DNA of 37,765 bases from UBA1413 sp964461455 (GTDB lineage Bacteria; Bacteroidota; Bacteroidia; Bacteroidales; Prolixibacteraceae): positions 1 through 37,765 of the forward strand of contig CAYWUJ010000025.1 of the NCBI GenBank assembly GCA_964461455.1, read 5' to 3'. The translations under genes and the position numbers were made by a program. The notes under the pieces were generated by a model, which was not told where the DNA came from, ran no database searches, and saw only the letters and a list, made by a program, of their open reading frames with translations. Below, in pieces: positions 23,231-31,439 of the stretch (position 1 is the first letter of the stretch; each line of letters starts with the position of its first letter).

Positions 23231-25170
23231 TGAACCGGAAACCTATCTTTCTGCTCATATTCCATTTGACTGCCGTCTTGATTTTAAACGGGTTATCTGC
23301 CATTGCAGGGAATGCTGCCTATGGTGCAGACCCTACCCCGGTGATTGTGGAAGCGGAATCAGGGGCAGCCGGCAGCGGCATTGCCACAGCCTGGGAGGGT
23401 GATATCGGATATGTCACTGCAAAAACCACCTTTACAGGACAGACCGGCCCCGATGATTCCACCCGGCTGATCACCTATGAAATCACCTTCAGGGACACAG
23501 GGTATTACCAGCTGTTTGTCCGCATGCGGGTAGGTGCCGGGGCGTGGGATGACGACAGTTTTTTTGCCGCCCGTGGTTTCGGCCCGAAATCGCTGACTGC
23601 AGGGAATGACTGGCTCTTCATCAACGGACTTGCCAGTGCCGGATTCACCGCTTCCTCTGACCTGGTAGAGGAGATGGGAGTCGCTGGCTCCCAGGTGTGG
23701 AAATGGGTGAACATCTCCCTGAACTTTTTCCCCGCAGCATCGGCAAAAACCACCTTTCATGTCGATTCCGTAAATCTCACCCGCACTTTTCAGATCGCCA
23801 CCCGTGAAGACGGCCTGATGATTGATAAACTGGCTTTTGGCAAGGCAGATCTCTTTTATACCGTGGAAACACTGGATATGGGACTTCCCGGGTTGACCAC
23901 CCGGCCGGGCGTTGCCGAACCCTATCAGGGTCCCCCCCTGGCACAGGGATCATCAAAATTCCTGGGGAATGTGATGGCCAGTGACAAAATCTTCGCCAAC
24001 TACTGGGACCAGATTACCCCCGGAAATGAAGGGAAATGGGAATCTGTTGGCACCACCACCGATTCCACAAAATGGAACTGGGCCCCCCTGGATAAACTCT
24101 ACGACTACGCCAGGCAAAACAACCTGATTTTCAAAAACCACACCCTCATCTGGGGACAGCAGCAACCTTCCTGGATTTCAACACTCGATGAAGCCAAACA
24201 ACTCCAATACATCGAAACCTGGATCAGGATGGTGGGGATGAGATATCCCGAAATGGACATGATCGATGTGGTCAACGAACCGCTGGTTTCCCACAATCCT
24301 CCCGATGGCGTCAATGGAAGAGCCAATTACAAAAATGCCCTGGGAGGTGACGGAACTACCGGGTGGGACTGGGTGATCACATCCTTCGAACTGGCCCGCA
24401 AATATATGCCCGGCCACACTAAGCTCATTCTTAATGACTACGGGATCATCAACGACAACAATGCCACCACGGCCTATCTCAACATCATTAATCTCCTGAA
24501 GGCCAGGAATCTCATTGACGGCATCGGGGTGCAGGGCCACCGTTTCGAATTGGAAAAGACAAGTACGGCCACCTTGAAAAATAACCTCGACCGGCTGGTT
24601 GCCACCGGATTGCCGGTTTACATCTCGGAGTTCGACCTGGGGAACCTGAACAATGAAGGCACGCCTGATGATGCGCAACAGTTGGAGCTCTATCAGAAGA
24701 TCTTCCCGGTATTGTGGGAGCATCCCGGGGTGAAGGGGATTACCCTGTGGGGGTATCTCGAAGGGGAGATGTGGCAATCCTCATGCTATCTGGTGCTGAA
24801 AAACGGGGACTGGCGCCCGGCCATGACCTGGCTGGCCGATTATGTCCGCAGAACTACCGCTATTCCTCCCGGCCCCTCAGGAAACCTGAGCACCGCCACC
24901 CTGGAACAGAACTTCCCCAATCCCTTCGGCACCACCACTGAAATCCGCTTCTTCCTTTCCCAACCCCAGAGGGTCACCCTCACCATTTATGACAACCTGG
25001 GCAGGGAAGTCACCACCCTCATCAACAAAAAACTGGATCCGGGGAGTTACTCCATTCCCTGGAAAGTCAGACATGAATCGGGGAACAGGGTTGAAAGCGG
25101 CATGTACTATTACCGGTTGGTGGCGGGAAGTACCGTTTTAAGCCGGAAGATGGTGGTGATGGAAGAATAG
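23227..25170 (+). CDS. Endo-1,4-beta-xylanase, GH10, with N-terminal CBM-like module and T9SS tail
   Basis: 647 residues. Signal peptide to about residue 34. Residues ~37-220 are a beta-sandwich resembling a carbohydrate-binding module ('VIVEAESGAAGSG' opening, 'DTGYYQLFVRMRVG'). GH10 barrel ~240-550: it has 'ITPGNEGKWESV', 'KNHTLIWGQQQPSWI', acid/base Glu351 in 'DVVNEPL', 'ILNDYGI' and nucleophile Glu468 in 'YISEFDLG', so it should be active and retaining. The last ~85 residues ('LEQNFPNPFGTTTEIRF' onward) are a T9SS type A sorting domain. It hydrolyses internal xylan linkages outside the cell and heads a block with two GH43 genes. Confidence 0.92.
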   Translation: MMNRKPIFLLIFHLTAVLILNGLSAIAGNAAYGADPTPVIVEAESGAAGSGIATAWEGDIGYVTAKTTFTGQTGPDDSTRLITYEITFRDTGYYQLFVRMRVGAGAWDDDSFFAARGFGPKSLTAGNDWLFINGLASAGFTASSDLVEEMGVAGSQVWKWVNISLNFFPAASAKTTFHVDSVNLTRTFQIATREDGLMIDKLAFGKADLFYTVETLDMGLPGLTTRPGVAEPYQGPPLAQGSSKFLGNVMASDKIFANYWDQITPGNEGKWESVGTTTDSTKWNWAPLDKLYDYARQNNLIFKNHTLIWGQQQPSWISTLDEAKQLQYIETWIRMVGMRYPEMDMIDVVNEPLVSHNPPDGVNGRANYKNALGGDGTTGWDWVITSFELARKYMPGHTKLILNDYGIINDNNATTAYLNIINLLKARNLIDGIGVQGHRFELEKTSTATLKNNLDRLVATGLPVYISEFDLGNLNNEGTPDDAQQLELYQKIFPVLWEHPGVKGITLWGYLEGEMWQSSCYLVLKNGDWRPAMTWLADYVRRTTAIPPGPSGNLSTATLEQNFPNPFGTTTEIRFFLSQPQRVTLTIYDNLGREVTTLINKKLDPGSYSIPWKVRHESGNRVESGMYYYRLVAGSTVLSRKMVVMEE

Positions 25171-25254
25171 TCTTCAAGGGGGCATGAAGAGTGGTGCGAG
25201 GCAGCGGTCAGGAAACACTTCCCCTGGGGCTTCCGGCCATGTGTAATATACCGG

Positions 25255-25269
25255 CAGGCATTTTGCCTG
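25255..25269 (+). repeat. Small hairpin between xylanase and first GH43 gene
   Basis: CAGGCA (25255-25260) pairs with TGCCTG (25264-25269) around TTT. No U-run follows, so it is more likely an mRNA processing or stability element than a terminator. Confidence 0.3.
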
Positions 25270-25329
25270 TATGATGTGGAACAACTTTCCAACGATTAAA
25301 CATAATTTAAAACGATAGTGCATACATCA

Positions 25330-26898
25330 ATGAGATCAGTTTTTTTCGCCCTGCTTGTCACCCTGTTGTTTTTACAGGGGGTCAGGGCTCAGAATCCGGT
25401 TGTATTTGCCGATGTTCCCGACATGTCGATGATTCGCGTGGGCGATACGTACTACATGAGCAGTACCACCATGCATATGAGTCCGGGGGTGCCCGTCATG
25501 AAGTCCAAAGACCTGGTCAACTGGAAGCTGGTGAACTATGCCTATGACCGGCTGGGGGAAGTAGACGCCATGAATCTTGACCATGGCAGGAGCACTTATG
25601 GCCGGGGTTCCTGGGCCAGCTGCATCCGTTACCACCAGGGGACTTTTTATGTTTCCACCTTTGCCCAGACCACGGGGAAAACCTATATATATACCACCAA
25701 AGAGATTGAAAAGGGGCCCTGGGAAACCCATTCTTTCGAACCTGCCTACCACGACCACACCCTCTTTTTCGATGATGACGGGAAAATATGGATGATTTAC
25801 GGGGCAGGGAGTCTCAGGATGGTGGAGCTCAGGGAGGATCTTTCGGGCATAAAGGAAGGGACCGACCATGTGGTGATCGAAAATGCCAGTGCTCCGGCGG
25901 GGAAAAATATCGGACTGGGGGCAGAGGGAAGCCAGCTCTTCAAGGTAAACGGCAAATACTACCTCTTCAACATCACGTGGCCCCGGGGAGGCATGCGCAC
26001 GGTGGTGGTCCACCGTGCCGACCGCATTACCGGTCCTTATGAGGGACGGCAGGTTTTTGCCGACCGGGGTGTGGCCCAGGGGGGATTGACCGACACCCCC
26101 GATGGCCGGTGGTTTGCCTATCTCTTCCGTGATTATGGCGCCGTTGGCCGTATTCCGTATATAGTTCCGATGACCTGGGAGGAGGGATGGCCTGTTATCG
26201 GTGTTAACGGCAAAATTCCCGCGGAACTCAGCCTGCCTGCCAACAAGGGCGTCATTCCGGGTATCGTGGCCTCTGATCATTTCTCGCGACGGAGAAAAGA
26301 TCCGGCACTGCCGCTGGTGTGGCAGTGGAACCACAACCCCGACAACACCCTCTGGTCGGTAAAGCAACGGAAAGGATGGCTGCGTCTGACCACCGGACGG
26401 GTGGATACGTCGTTTGTTATGGCAAAAAATACCCTGACGCAGCGAACCTTCGGCCCCGTCTGTTCCGGGTCTGCCTGCATCGATATTTCCGGCATGAAAG
26501 ATGGCGACTTTGCAGGTCTTGCCCTTTTACAACGCAAATACGGCCAGGTGGGGGTGAAAAAAACCAACGGTAACGCATCAATCGTTATGGTCAATGCCGG
26601 CTCGGGAGAACCCATTGAGGCTGAAGCCTTACCACTGAACCAAAATACCGTGTACCTGAAAGCCGATTGCGACTTCACGGAACGTATCGACACCGCCAGG
26701 TTTTACTACAGCCTCGACGGTAAATCATGGAAAAACATAGGCACCCGCCTGAAAATGGAATATTCCATGCCCCATTTCATGGGTTACCGCTTCGGCCTGT
26801 TCAACTATGCCACCACAATCACCGGCGGATTTGCCGATTTTGACTGGTTCAAAGTAGAGTATCTGAGTAATAAGAATCAACTGGAAATCAAAAATTAA
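25330..26898 (+). CDS. Exported GH43 beta-xylosidase-like enzyme (GH43_12-like) with C-terminal sandwich domain
   Basis: 522 residues from the ATG at 25330; a GTG four codons upstream is a poorer choice. Signal peptide 'MRSVFFALLVTLLFLQGVRAQ'. The five-bladed propeller spans ~25-310. Catalytic residues are visible: base Asp in 'DVPDMSMIRVG', pKa-modulating Asp in 'AYHDHTLFFDDDG', and acid Glu in 'GLGAEGSQLFK'. The C-terminal ~200 residues ('PLVWQWNHNPDNTLWSV' onward) are a concanavalin-like beta-sandwich common in xylosidase subfamilies. It likely removes xylose from xylo-oligosaccharides in the periplasm. 159 bases after the xylanase and 7 before the next GH43, same operon. Confidence 0.85.
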   Translation: MRSVFFALLVTLLFLQGVRAQNPVVFADVPDMSMIRVGDTYYMSSTTMHMSPGVPVMKSKDLVNWKLVNYAYDRLGEVDAMNLDHGRSTYGRGSWASCIRYHQGTFYVSTFAQTTGKTYIYTTKEIEKGPWETHSFEPAYHDHTLFFDDDGKIWMIYGAGSLRMVELREDLSGIKEGTDHVVIENASAPAGKNIGLGAEGSQLFKVNGKYYLFNITWPRGGMRTVVVHRADRITGPYEGRQVFADRGVAQGGLTDTPDGRWFAYLFRDYGAVGRIPYIVPMTWEEGWPVIGVNGKIPAELSLPANKGVIPGIVASDHFSRRRKDPALPLVWQWNHNPDNTLWSVKQRKGWLRLTTGRVDTSFVMAKNTLTQRTFGPVCSGSACIDISGMKDGDFAGLALLQRKYGQVGVKKTNGNASIVMVNAGSGEPIEAEALPLNQNTVYLKADCDFTERIDTARFYYSLDGKSWKNIGTRLKMEYSMPHFMGYRFGLFNYATTITGGFADFDWFKVEYLSNKNQLEIKN

Positions 26899-26905
26899 AC
26901 ATAGA

Positions 26906-28264
26906 ATGAAGCCACGTTATTTTACTTTTTTGTCTTTAGTACTGCTCCTGTTGGTTGCCCTTCCTGCGGGGGCCCAGAACCCCTTTATCCGTGATCAGTT
27001 TACGGCCGATCCGTCGGCCAGGGTTTTCAACGGCAGGGTGTATGTGTATCCTTCGCATGACATTCAGGCCCCTGCGGACAAAGGATTGCGCAAGGATTGG
27101 TTCTGCATGGAAGACTACCATGTTTTTTCCTCTTCCAATCTGACCGACTGGACCGACCATGGTGTCATCGTGAGTCAATACTCGGTTCCGTGGGTGGACT
27201 CCGCCAGCTATAGCATGTGGGCACCCGACTGCATTGAGAAAGACGGAAAATACTATTTCTATTTTCCGGGTAGCCAGAAACGGGAATTCGGAAGAGGATT
27301 CACCATTGGTGTGGCGGTGGCTGACCACCCGGCCGGTCCCTTCGTTCCCCAGCCCGAACCCATTAAAAATGTCAGGGGAATAGATCCCTGCGTTTTTATG
27401 GACAAGGACGGACAAGCCTATATATACTGGTCGATGGGCAACATTTTCGTGACCCCGTTAAAGGAGAACATGCTGGAACTGGCCTCGGAAACCCTGGTGG
27501 TAAAGGAGATGCCGGGCAAAGGGCTCAAGGAAGGGCCTTTTGTGTTTGAGCGGAACGGCATTTATTACATGACCTATCCGCATGTCGAAAACAAGACCGA
27601 GAGACTGGAATATGCCATAGGGGACCATCCCCTGGGACCCTTTAAATTTACCGGGGTCATCATGGATGAACATCCCTCGGGGTGCTGGACCAACCACCAC
27701 TCCATCATCGAATATGAAGGACAGTGGTATTTGTTTTATCACCACAACGATTACTCCCCGAAATTCGACAAGAACAGGTCCATATGCATCGACAGCCTCT
27801 TTTTCAATGCCGACGGGACGATTCAGAAAGTCACCCCTACTTTGCGGGGTGTGGGCATTACGAATGCCAAAAGCACCATAGAGATCGACCGGTACAGCCT
27901 GATAAGCGAAACAGGCGCTGCTGTTGCCTTCCTCGACACCACAGAAACCTTTAAGGGATGGAAAGCCCTGCTCAGCAGCCGGGGAGCCTGGATGCAATAC
28001 AACTCGGTGGATTTCTCAGGCAGAAAGGGGAAAAAGGTCAGCGTCATGGCCCGGTCGGAAAATGGCAGCACCCTTCAGGTCAGAACAGGCGCTGCCGACG
28101 GACCCCTCATTGCTGAAGTGAAAATCCCCGGGGGAGCACGGTGGAGTGCCATTGAGGCAAAAGTTAGTAAATGGAAGCCCGGGATTCACAACCTGGTGGT
28201 CGTTCTGGCTGACGATCAGCCGGCTGAAGTGGACTGGCTGAAATTCGAAAACCGGAAACCCTGA
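26906..28264 (+). CDS. Exported GH43 enzyme with C-terminal CBM6
   Basis: 452 residues. Signal peptide to about residue 23 ('LPAGAQ'). The propeller domain (~25-310) has catalytic base Asp in 'TADPSARVF', Asp in 'RGIDPCVFMDKDG' and acid Glu in 'GLKEGPFVFERNG'. The C-terminal ~125 residues ('FKGWKALLSSRGAWMQYN' onward, ending 'AEVDWLKFE') are a CBM6 sandwich. This architecture is common among arabinofuranosidases and xylosidases acting on arabinoxylan. It starts 7 bases after the preceding GH43 stop. It complements the GH10 and GH43_12-like enzymes; substrate preference cannot be fixed by eye. No T9SS tail, so probably periplasmic. Confidence 0.87.
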   Translation: MKPRYFTFLSLVLLLLVALPAGAQNPFIRDQFTADPSARVFNGRVYVYPSHDIQAPADKGLRKDWFCMEDYHVFSSSNLTDWTDHGVIVSQYSVPWVDSASYSMWAPDCIEKDGKYYFYFPGSQKREFGRGFTIGVAVADHPAGPFVPQPEPIKNVRGIDPCVFMDKDGQAYIYWSMGNIFVTPLKENMLELASETLVVKEMPGKGLKEGPFVFERNGIYYMTYPHVENKTERLEYAIGDHPLGPFKFTGVIMDEHPSGCWTNHHSIIEYEGQWYLFYHHNDYSPKFDKNRSICIDSLFFNADGTIQKVTPTLRGVGITNAKSTIEIDRYSLISETGAAVAFLDTTETFKGWKALLSSRGAWMQYNSVDFSGRKGKKVSVMARSENGSTLQVRTGAADGPLIAEVKIPGGARWSAIEAKVSKWKPGIHNLVVVLADDQPAEVDWLKFENRKP

Positions 28265-28315
28265 TCAACGAAAATACAAAAACCACCGCCTATCGTTTTT
28301 TTTTATAATTTAAAC

Positions 28316-28342
28316 CCCACAAAAGCTCATTATTTTTGTGGG
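28316..28342 (+). promoter_or_regulatory. Promoter inside a 9-bp perfect inverted repeat, upstream of the MscS gene
   Basis: CCCACAAAA (28316-28324) is mirrored by TTTTGTGGG (28334-28342) with a 9-base centre. The -7 element TATTTTTG (28331-28338, exact TAnnTTTG) overlaps the right arm. A protein bound here would cover the promoter. A T9 run at ~28295-28303 precedes it and may end the xylan message, although no hairpin sits before it. Confidence 0.5.
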
Positions 28343-28352
28343 TGGCAACGAT

Positions 28353-29276
28353 ATGAAAAAACTGGCACTGGGCATAGAGAGTTATACCGGGATGTCCCTG
28401 GATACACAATCCAAGATTCTGGTTTCCATAGCCATCATTGTGGGGCTTTACATTTTCAGGTACCTCATCCTCAGGGTTGTTTGGAAACACACCGATGATA
28501 TAAAAACCCGATATCTGTGGAAAAGGGTATTTTCCTATATCGTCCCGGTCACCTCCATTATCCTGGTTGGTGCGGTTTGGGTTCACGCTTTCAGGTATAT
28601 GGGAGCCTTTCTGGGTCTTCTCTCGGCGGGGATTGCCATCGCCCTGAAGGACCTTCTGGCTAATATTGCAGGGTGGCTGTTCATCATGGTCCGCAAACCC
28701 TTTGTCATTGGGGACCGCATCCAGATCGGACCCCACAGCGGTGATGTGATAGACCTCAGGCTCTACCAGTTTTCCATTCTGGAAATCGGCAACTGGGTGG
28801 AAGCCGACCAGAGCACGGGACGGATCATCCACATCCCGAACGGGAAAGTGTTTACGGAACCGCAGGCCAATTATACCCAGGGATTTCATTACATCTGGAA
28901 TGAGTTGGAAATCAGGCTGACCTTTGAAAGCAACTGGCAAAAGGCGAAAGAGCTTCTCTCCTCCATTGCGGGAAAACATACGCAGAGCACCATCCGTCCG
29001 GCCGAACTCGACCTGAAGGAAGCCAGCAAACTATATCTCATTCATTACCAATACCTCACCCCCATCGTCTATGCCACGGTGATGGAATATGGCGTAAAAC
29101 TCACGGTGCGGTACCTTTGCGATCCGTATAAGAGAAGGGGCACCGAAGCCGCCATTTGGGAAGACATCCTCAGAGAATTTGAAAATTACCCCGATATCAG
29201 GTGGTCCTACCCCACCACGCGGTTTGTCACCCATTCGGAAAACATTCCCCCTGTAAAAGGTTATTCAGGCCGGTGA
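28353..29276 (+). CDS. MscS-family mechanosensitive channel
   Basis: 307 residues from the ATG at 28353; a GTG at 28338 lies on the promoter itself and is rejected. Three membrane helices occupy ~20-120. The pore-lining third helix has the Ala/Gly-rich MscS pattern 'LLSAGIAIALKDLLANIAGW'. It is followed by the conserved beta domain ('KPFVIGDRIQIGPHSGDVIDL') and a C-terminal alpha/beta vestibule. MscS channels release solutes upon hypo-osmotic shock. Monocistronic between the xylan block and the pirin/YceI region, with an inverted repeat over its promoter. Confidence 0.9.
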   Translation: MKKLALGIESYTGMSLDTQSKILVSIAIIVGLYIFRYLILRVVWKHTDDIKTRYLWKRVFSYIVPVTSIILVGAVWVHAFRYMGAFLGLLSAGIAIALKDLLANIAGWLFIMVRKPFVIGDRIQIGPHSGDVIDLRLYQFSILEIGNWVEADQSTGRIIHIPNGKVFTEPQANYTQGFHYIWNELEIRLTFESNWQKAKELLSSIAGKHTQSTIRPAELDLKEASKLYLIHYQYLTPIVYATVMEYGVKLTVRYLCDPYKRRGTEAAIWEDILREFENYPDIRWSYPTTRFVTHSENIPPVKGYSGR

Positions 29277-29299
29277 AAGCCAGGGATATATAGAGGCGG

Positions 29300-30003
29300 T
29301 TACCACTTCATCGGGACTTCCATCAGCAGGATTTCCAGGTCGGAATCAGCCATTATGGATAAGCCCCCGACATCCCAGATGCCAAAGCCGTCGCGTGCGT
29401 TGAGCGACTGTCTGTTAATGGTGGCGTCGCCCTTCAGAATAAAGGCGTAGACGCCATTGCCCGGGGCCTTTATCTGATATTCCGCAGTCCACCCATTTTC
29501 AAAATTTCCCATGTGGAACCAGGCATTCTGATGGATCCACACCCCCTCGTCATTGGGATTCGGGGAAAGGATCTGCTGCAGTTTGTTATGGCGGTCGGCC
29601 ACATTCAGCGTGATCTGGTCATACCGGGGCTTTACCTGTTTTTTGTTGGGGAAGACCCATATTTGGAGGAACTTAACCTTTTGATCCCTGTTTTTGTTGT
29701 ATTCGCTGTGGAATATCCCCGTTCCGGCACTCATCACCTGCACGTCGCCATGTTTGATGACAGCGACATTGCCCATGCTGTCCTTGTGTTCCAGATCGCC
29801 CTCCAGGGGAATGGAGATGATTTCCATATTGTCGTGAGGATGGGTTCCGAAGCCCATGCCCGCATCTACGATATCGTCATTGATCACCCTGAGGGCTCCA
29901 AAATGGATGCGTTCGGGATCGTAATAGTTGGCAAAACTAAAGGTGTGCCGGCTGTGTAGCCACCCATGGCGGGCATCGCCACGCGTTTCGGCTTTATGTA
30001 ATA
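29300..30003 (-). CDS. Pirin family protein (5' end lost in assembly gap)
   Basis: The reading frame runs without a stop from 29300 up to the gap edge at 30003, giving ~233 residues. It begins 'HKAETRGDARHGWLHSRH', typical of the first ~40 residues of pirin; only a few residues and the start codon are missing. The N-terminal cupin keeps all four iron ligands: two His in 'GTHPHDNME', and His and Glu in 'GIFHSEYN'. Pirins are bicupin metalloproteins; bacterial ones have quercetinase-like or regulatory activities. A neighbouring YceI fragment suggests a shared operon across the gap. An in-frame GTG at 29885-29887 is only an internal codon. Confidence 0.9.
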
Positions 30004-30103
30004 NNNNNNNNNNNNNNNNNNNNNNNNNNNNNNNNNNNNNNNNNNNNNNNNNNNNNNNNNNNNNNNNNNNNNNNNNNNNNNNNNNNNNNNNNNNNNNNNN
30101 NNN
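30004..30103. other. Assembly gap (100 N)
   Basis: Exactly 100 unknown bases, a placeholder length. YceI proteins are about 170 residues, yet only 32 are present before the gap, and pirin starts just beyond it. If both genes are intact the true gap is at least ~450 bases. Confidence 0.95.
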
Positions 30104-30201
30104 ACTCCCTTGACATTGCTGATCATCAAATGCTTTACCTTGAAGGAAATTTCACTGTGCGTTGAGTCTAAACCCCATTTTGTTTTTTCTGTCGTATTCA
30201 T
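30104..30201 (-). CDS. YceI-family protein, N-terminal fragment (cut by gap)
   Basis: 32 codons from the ATG at 30199-30201 to the gap. 'WGLDSTHSEISFKVKHLMISNVKG' is the characteristic opening of YceI lipocalin-like proteins (W..D..HS.i.F.v.H). There is no signal peptide, so this would be a cytoplasmic form. YceI proteins bind isoprenoid-type lipids. It lies 192 bases from the AraC regulator gene on the same strand and upstream of pirin, a grouping I have seen in Bacteroidota. Confidence 0.82.
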
Positions 30202-30240
30202 CTTTGTCTGTTTTTAATCATTATCTATTTTTTGATGGTA

Positions 30241-30264
30241 CAAAGATACGGGGCTCTTTCCCGT
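30241..30264 (-). promoter_or_regulatory. YceI promoter with adjoining inverted repeat
   Basis: Minus-strand TATCTTTG (30248-30241) is an exact -7 match 40 bases before the YceI ATG. ACGGG (30248-30252) and CCCGT (30260-30264) form an inverted repeat with a 7-base centre in the spacer between -7 and -33, a likely place for an operator. Confidence 0.45.
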
Positions 30265-30393
30265 TGTGAAATGGAAAAATGAGGGGATCCATGGTACAAA
30301 TCAAGGATATTAAGACTTTTTTATATTTTATTAGCATTATGCGGGTTGTTTCTGGTTCTGATGGGGTGTCTCTGGTCCTGACAGACAGTAGGG

Positions 30394-31284
30394 TCAGACC
30401 ATCTTAACGTTCTCCCTGAAGAAGCTGAGTGAATGGCCGGTATTCTTTTTGAAGAATTTACTGAAATGGGAAGGATCGTCGAACCCCAGGCCGAAGCCGA
30501 TCTCTTTGGCGCTTTTTCCGGTAAATACAGCCATGCGTTTTGCCTCAAGCACAATTCTGTTCTGGATATAATCCTTGGCCGACACATCCATGGAGGACCT
30601 GATGGCTTCATTCAGGTAGTTAGGGGTTACATTTAGCTCATCTGCATAATCCTTAACCTGGTGCCATTCCGGAAAGTGCTTTTCAACGACCTCCTTGAAA
30701 TTCTTCACAATGGTTTTTCCCACCTCTATGCTTTGCGGATTTATTTCAGGGGATACTGCACAGCTTGAGTTGCATTCTATGAGAAACAGTTTCAGATAGG
30801 CCCCGATGGTCTCCATATAAAGATCGTTTTTTGAATGATAAGCCGCCAGCATCTGTTCAGCAAACGGCATGAGTGTCTTTATCATCTGCGGGGTGAGCTG
30901 CAGGGGCGGGGTTTCGTCACTCTTCCGGAACAACTTGAGGTTGGCGATAAAATCAGGTCTGATGCTGCTCCTTTCCAGAAATTCAGCAGTAAAAAGAATC
31001 ACATACCCCGTGGGATGCGGGTCTGTGATGATCTGGTGAACCTGCCCGGGACTCACAAAAAACAGGTGATGCGGAAGGATGGGGTACTCATTGAAATCGA
31101 TGACATGTTTTCCGGTGGCGGTCAGCGGCCAGATGATGGTGTAATAATGATGCCGGTGCGGATTATCGGAAATACCTCCTAAACTCTCATCAATCTCCTC
31201 CATGGTTTTCATCACGAATGGCATGGGAATCCCATCCACCATGAGCTGATAGGAATAGATCCTCTCTTTTATTGCAGGCATCAT
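30394..31284 (-). CDS. AraC-family transcriptional regulator
   Basis: 296 residues. N-terminal ~170 residues form a cupin-like sensor domain ('NPHRHHYYTIIWPLTATGKHVIDF', 'HHLFFVSPGQVHQI'). The C-terminal ~100 residues hold two helix-turn-helix motifs: 'VKDYADELNVTPNYLNEAIR' and the conserved second motif 'SAKEIGFGLGFDDPSHFSKFFKK'. The sensor's His-rich start is typical of AraC proteins that bind small molecules. It lies upstream of YceI and pirin on the same strand and probably controls them. A second ATG directly follows the first. The stop codon falls inside an imperfect hairpin at 30374-30400 (GGTCCTGAC/GTCAGACC), which might help termination. Confidence 0.92.
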   Translation of the reverse strand: MMPAIKERIYSYQLMVDGIPMPFVMKTMEEIDESLGGISDNPHRHHYYTIIWPLTATGKHVIDFNEYPILPHHLFFVSPGQVHQIITDPHPTGYVILFTAEFLERSSIRPDFIANLKLFRKSDETPPLQLTPQMIKTLMPFAEQMLAAYHSKNDLYMETIGAYLKLFLIECNSSCAVSPEINPQSIEVGKTIVKNFKEVVEKHFPEWHQVKDYADELNVTPNYLNEAIRSSMDVSAKDYIQNRIVLEAKRMAVFTGKSAKEIGFGLGFDDPSHFSKFFKKNTGHSLSFFRENVKMV

Positions 31285-31305
31285 TCAAATTTTCAAGATG
31301 GAGGT

Positions 31306-31334
31306 TAAAGATAATAAGTCGTGAACATTTTCAC
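31306..31334 (-). promoter_or_regulatory. Candidate AraC gene promoter and GTGAA/TTCAC palindrome
   Basis: Minus-strand TATCTTTA (31313-31306) is one base off TAnnTTTG. GTGAA (31321-31325) and TTCAC (31330-31334) flank a 4-base centre just upstream, a possible autoregulatory site shared with the divergent kinase gene. Confidence 0.35.
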
Positions 31335-31439
31335 ATATATAAATGTCTTATTATTTTATATTTACAGGATATTTGCCGGTAACAATAACTTTTTTGAATC
31401 CTGTTAAGCATAGTCTGAGTATTAAACACCCTGCTGATT

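Noticed and set aside
28295..28304. Intrinsic terminator after the xylan block
   Set aside because: There is a T-run but no stem-loop directly before it, so I do not call a terminator.
29884..30201. 105-codon frame spanning the N gap
   Set aside because: It joins the YceI start to an out-of-frame stretch of pirin through unknown bases; it is an artefact of the gap.
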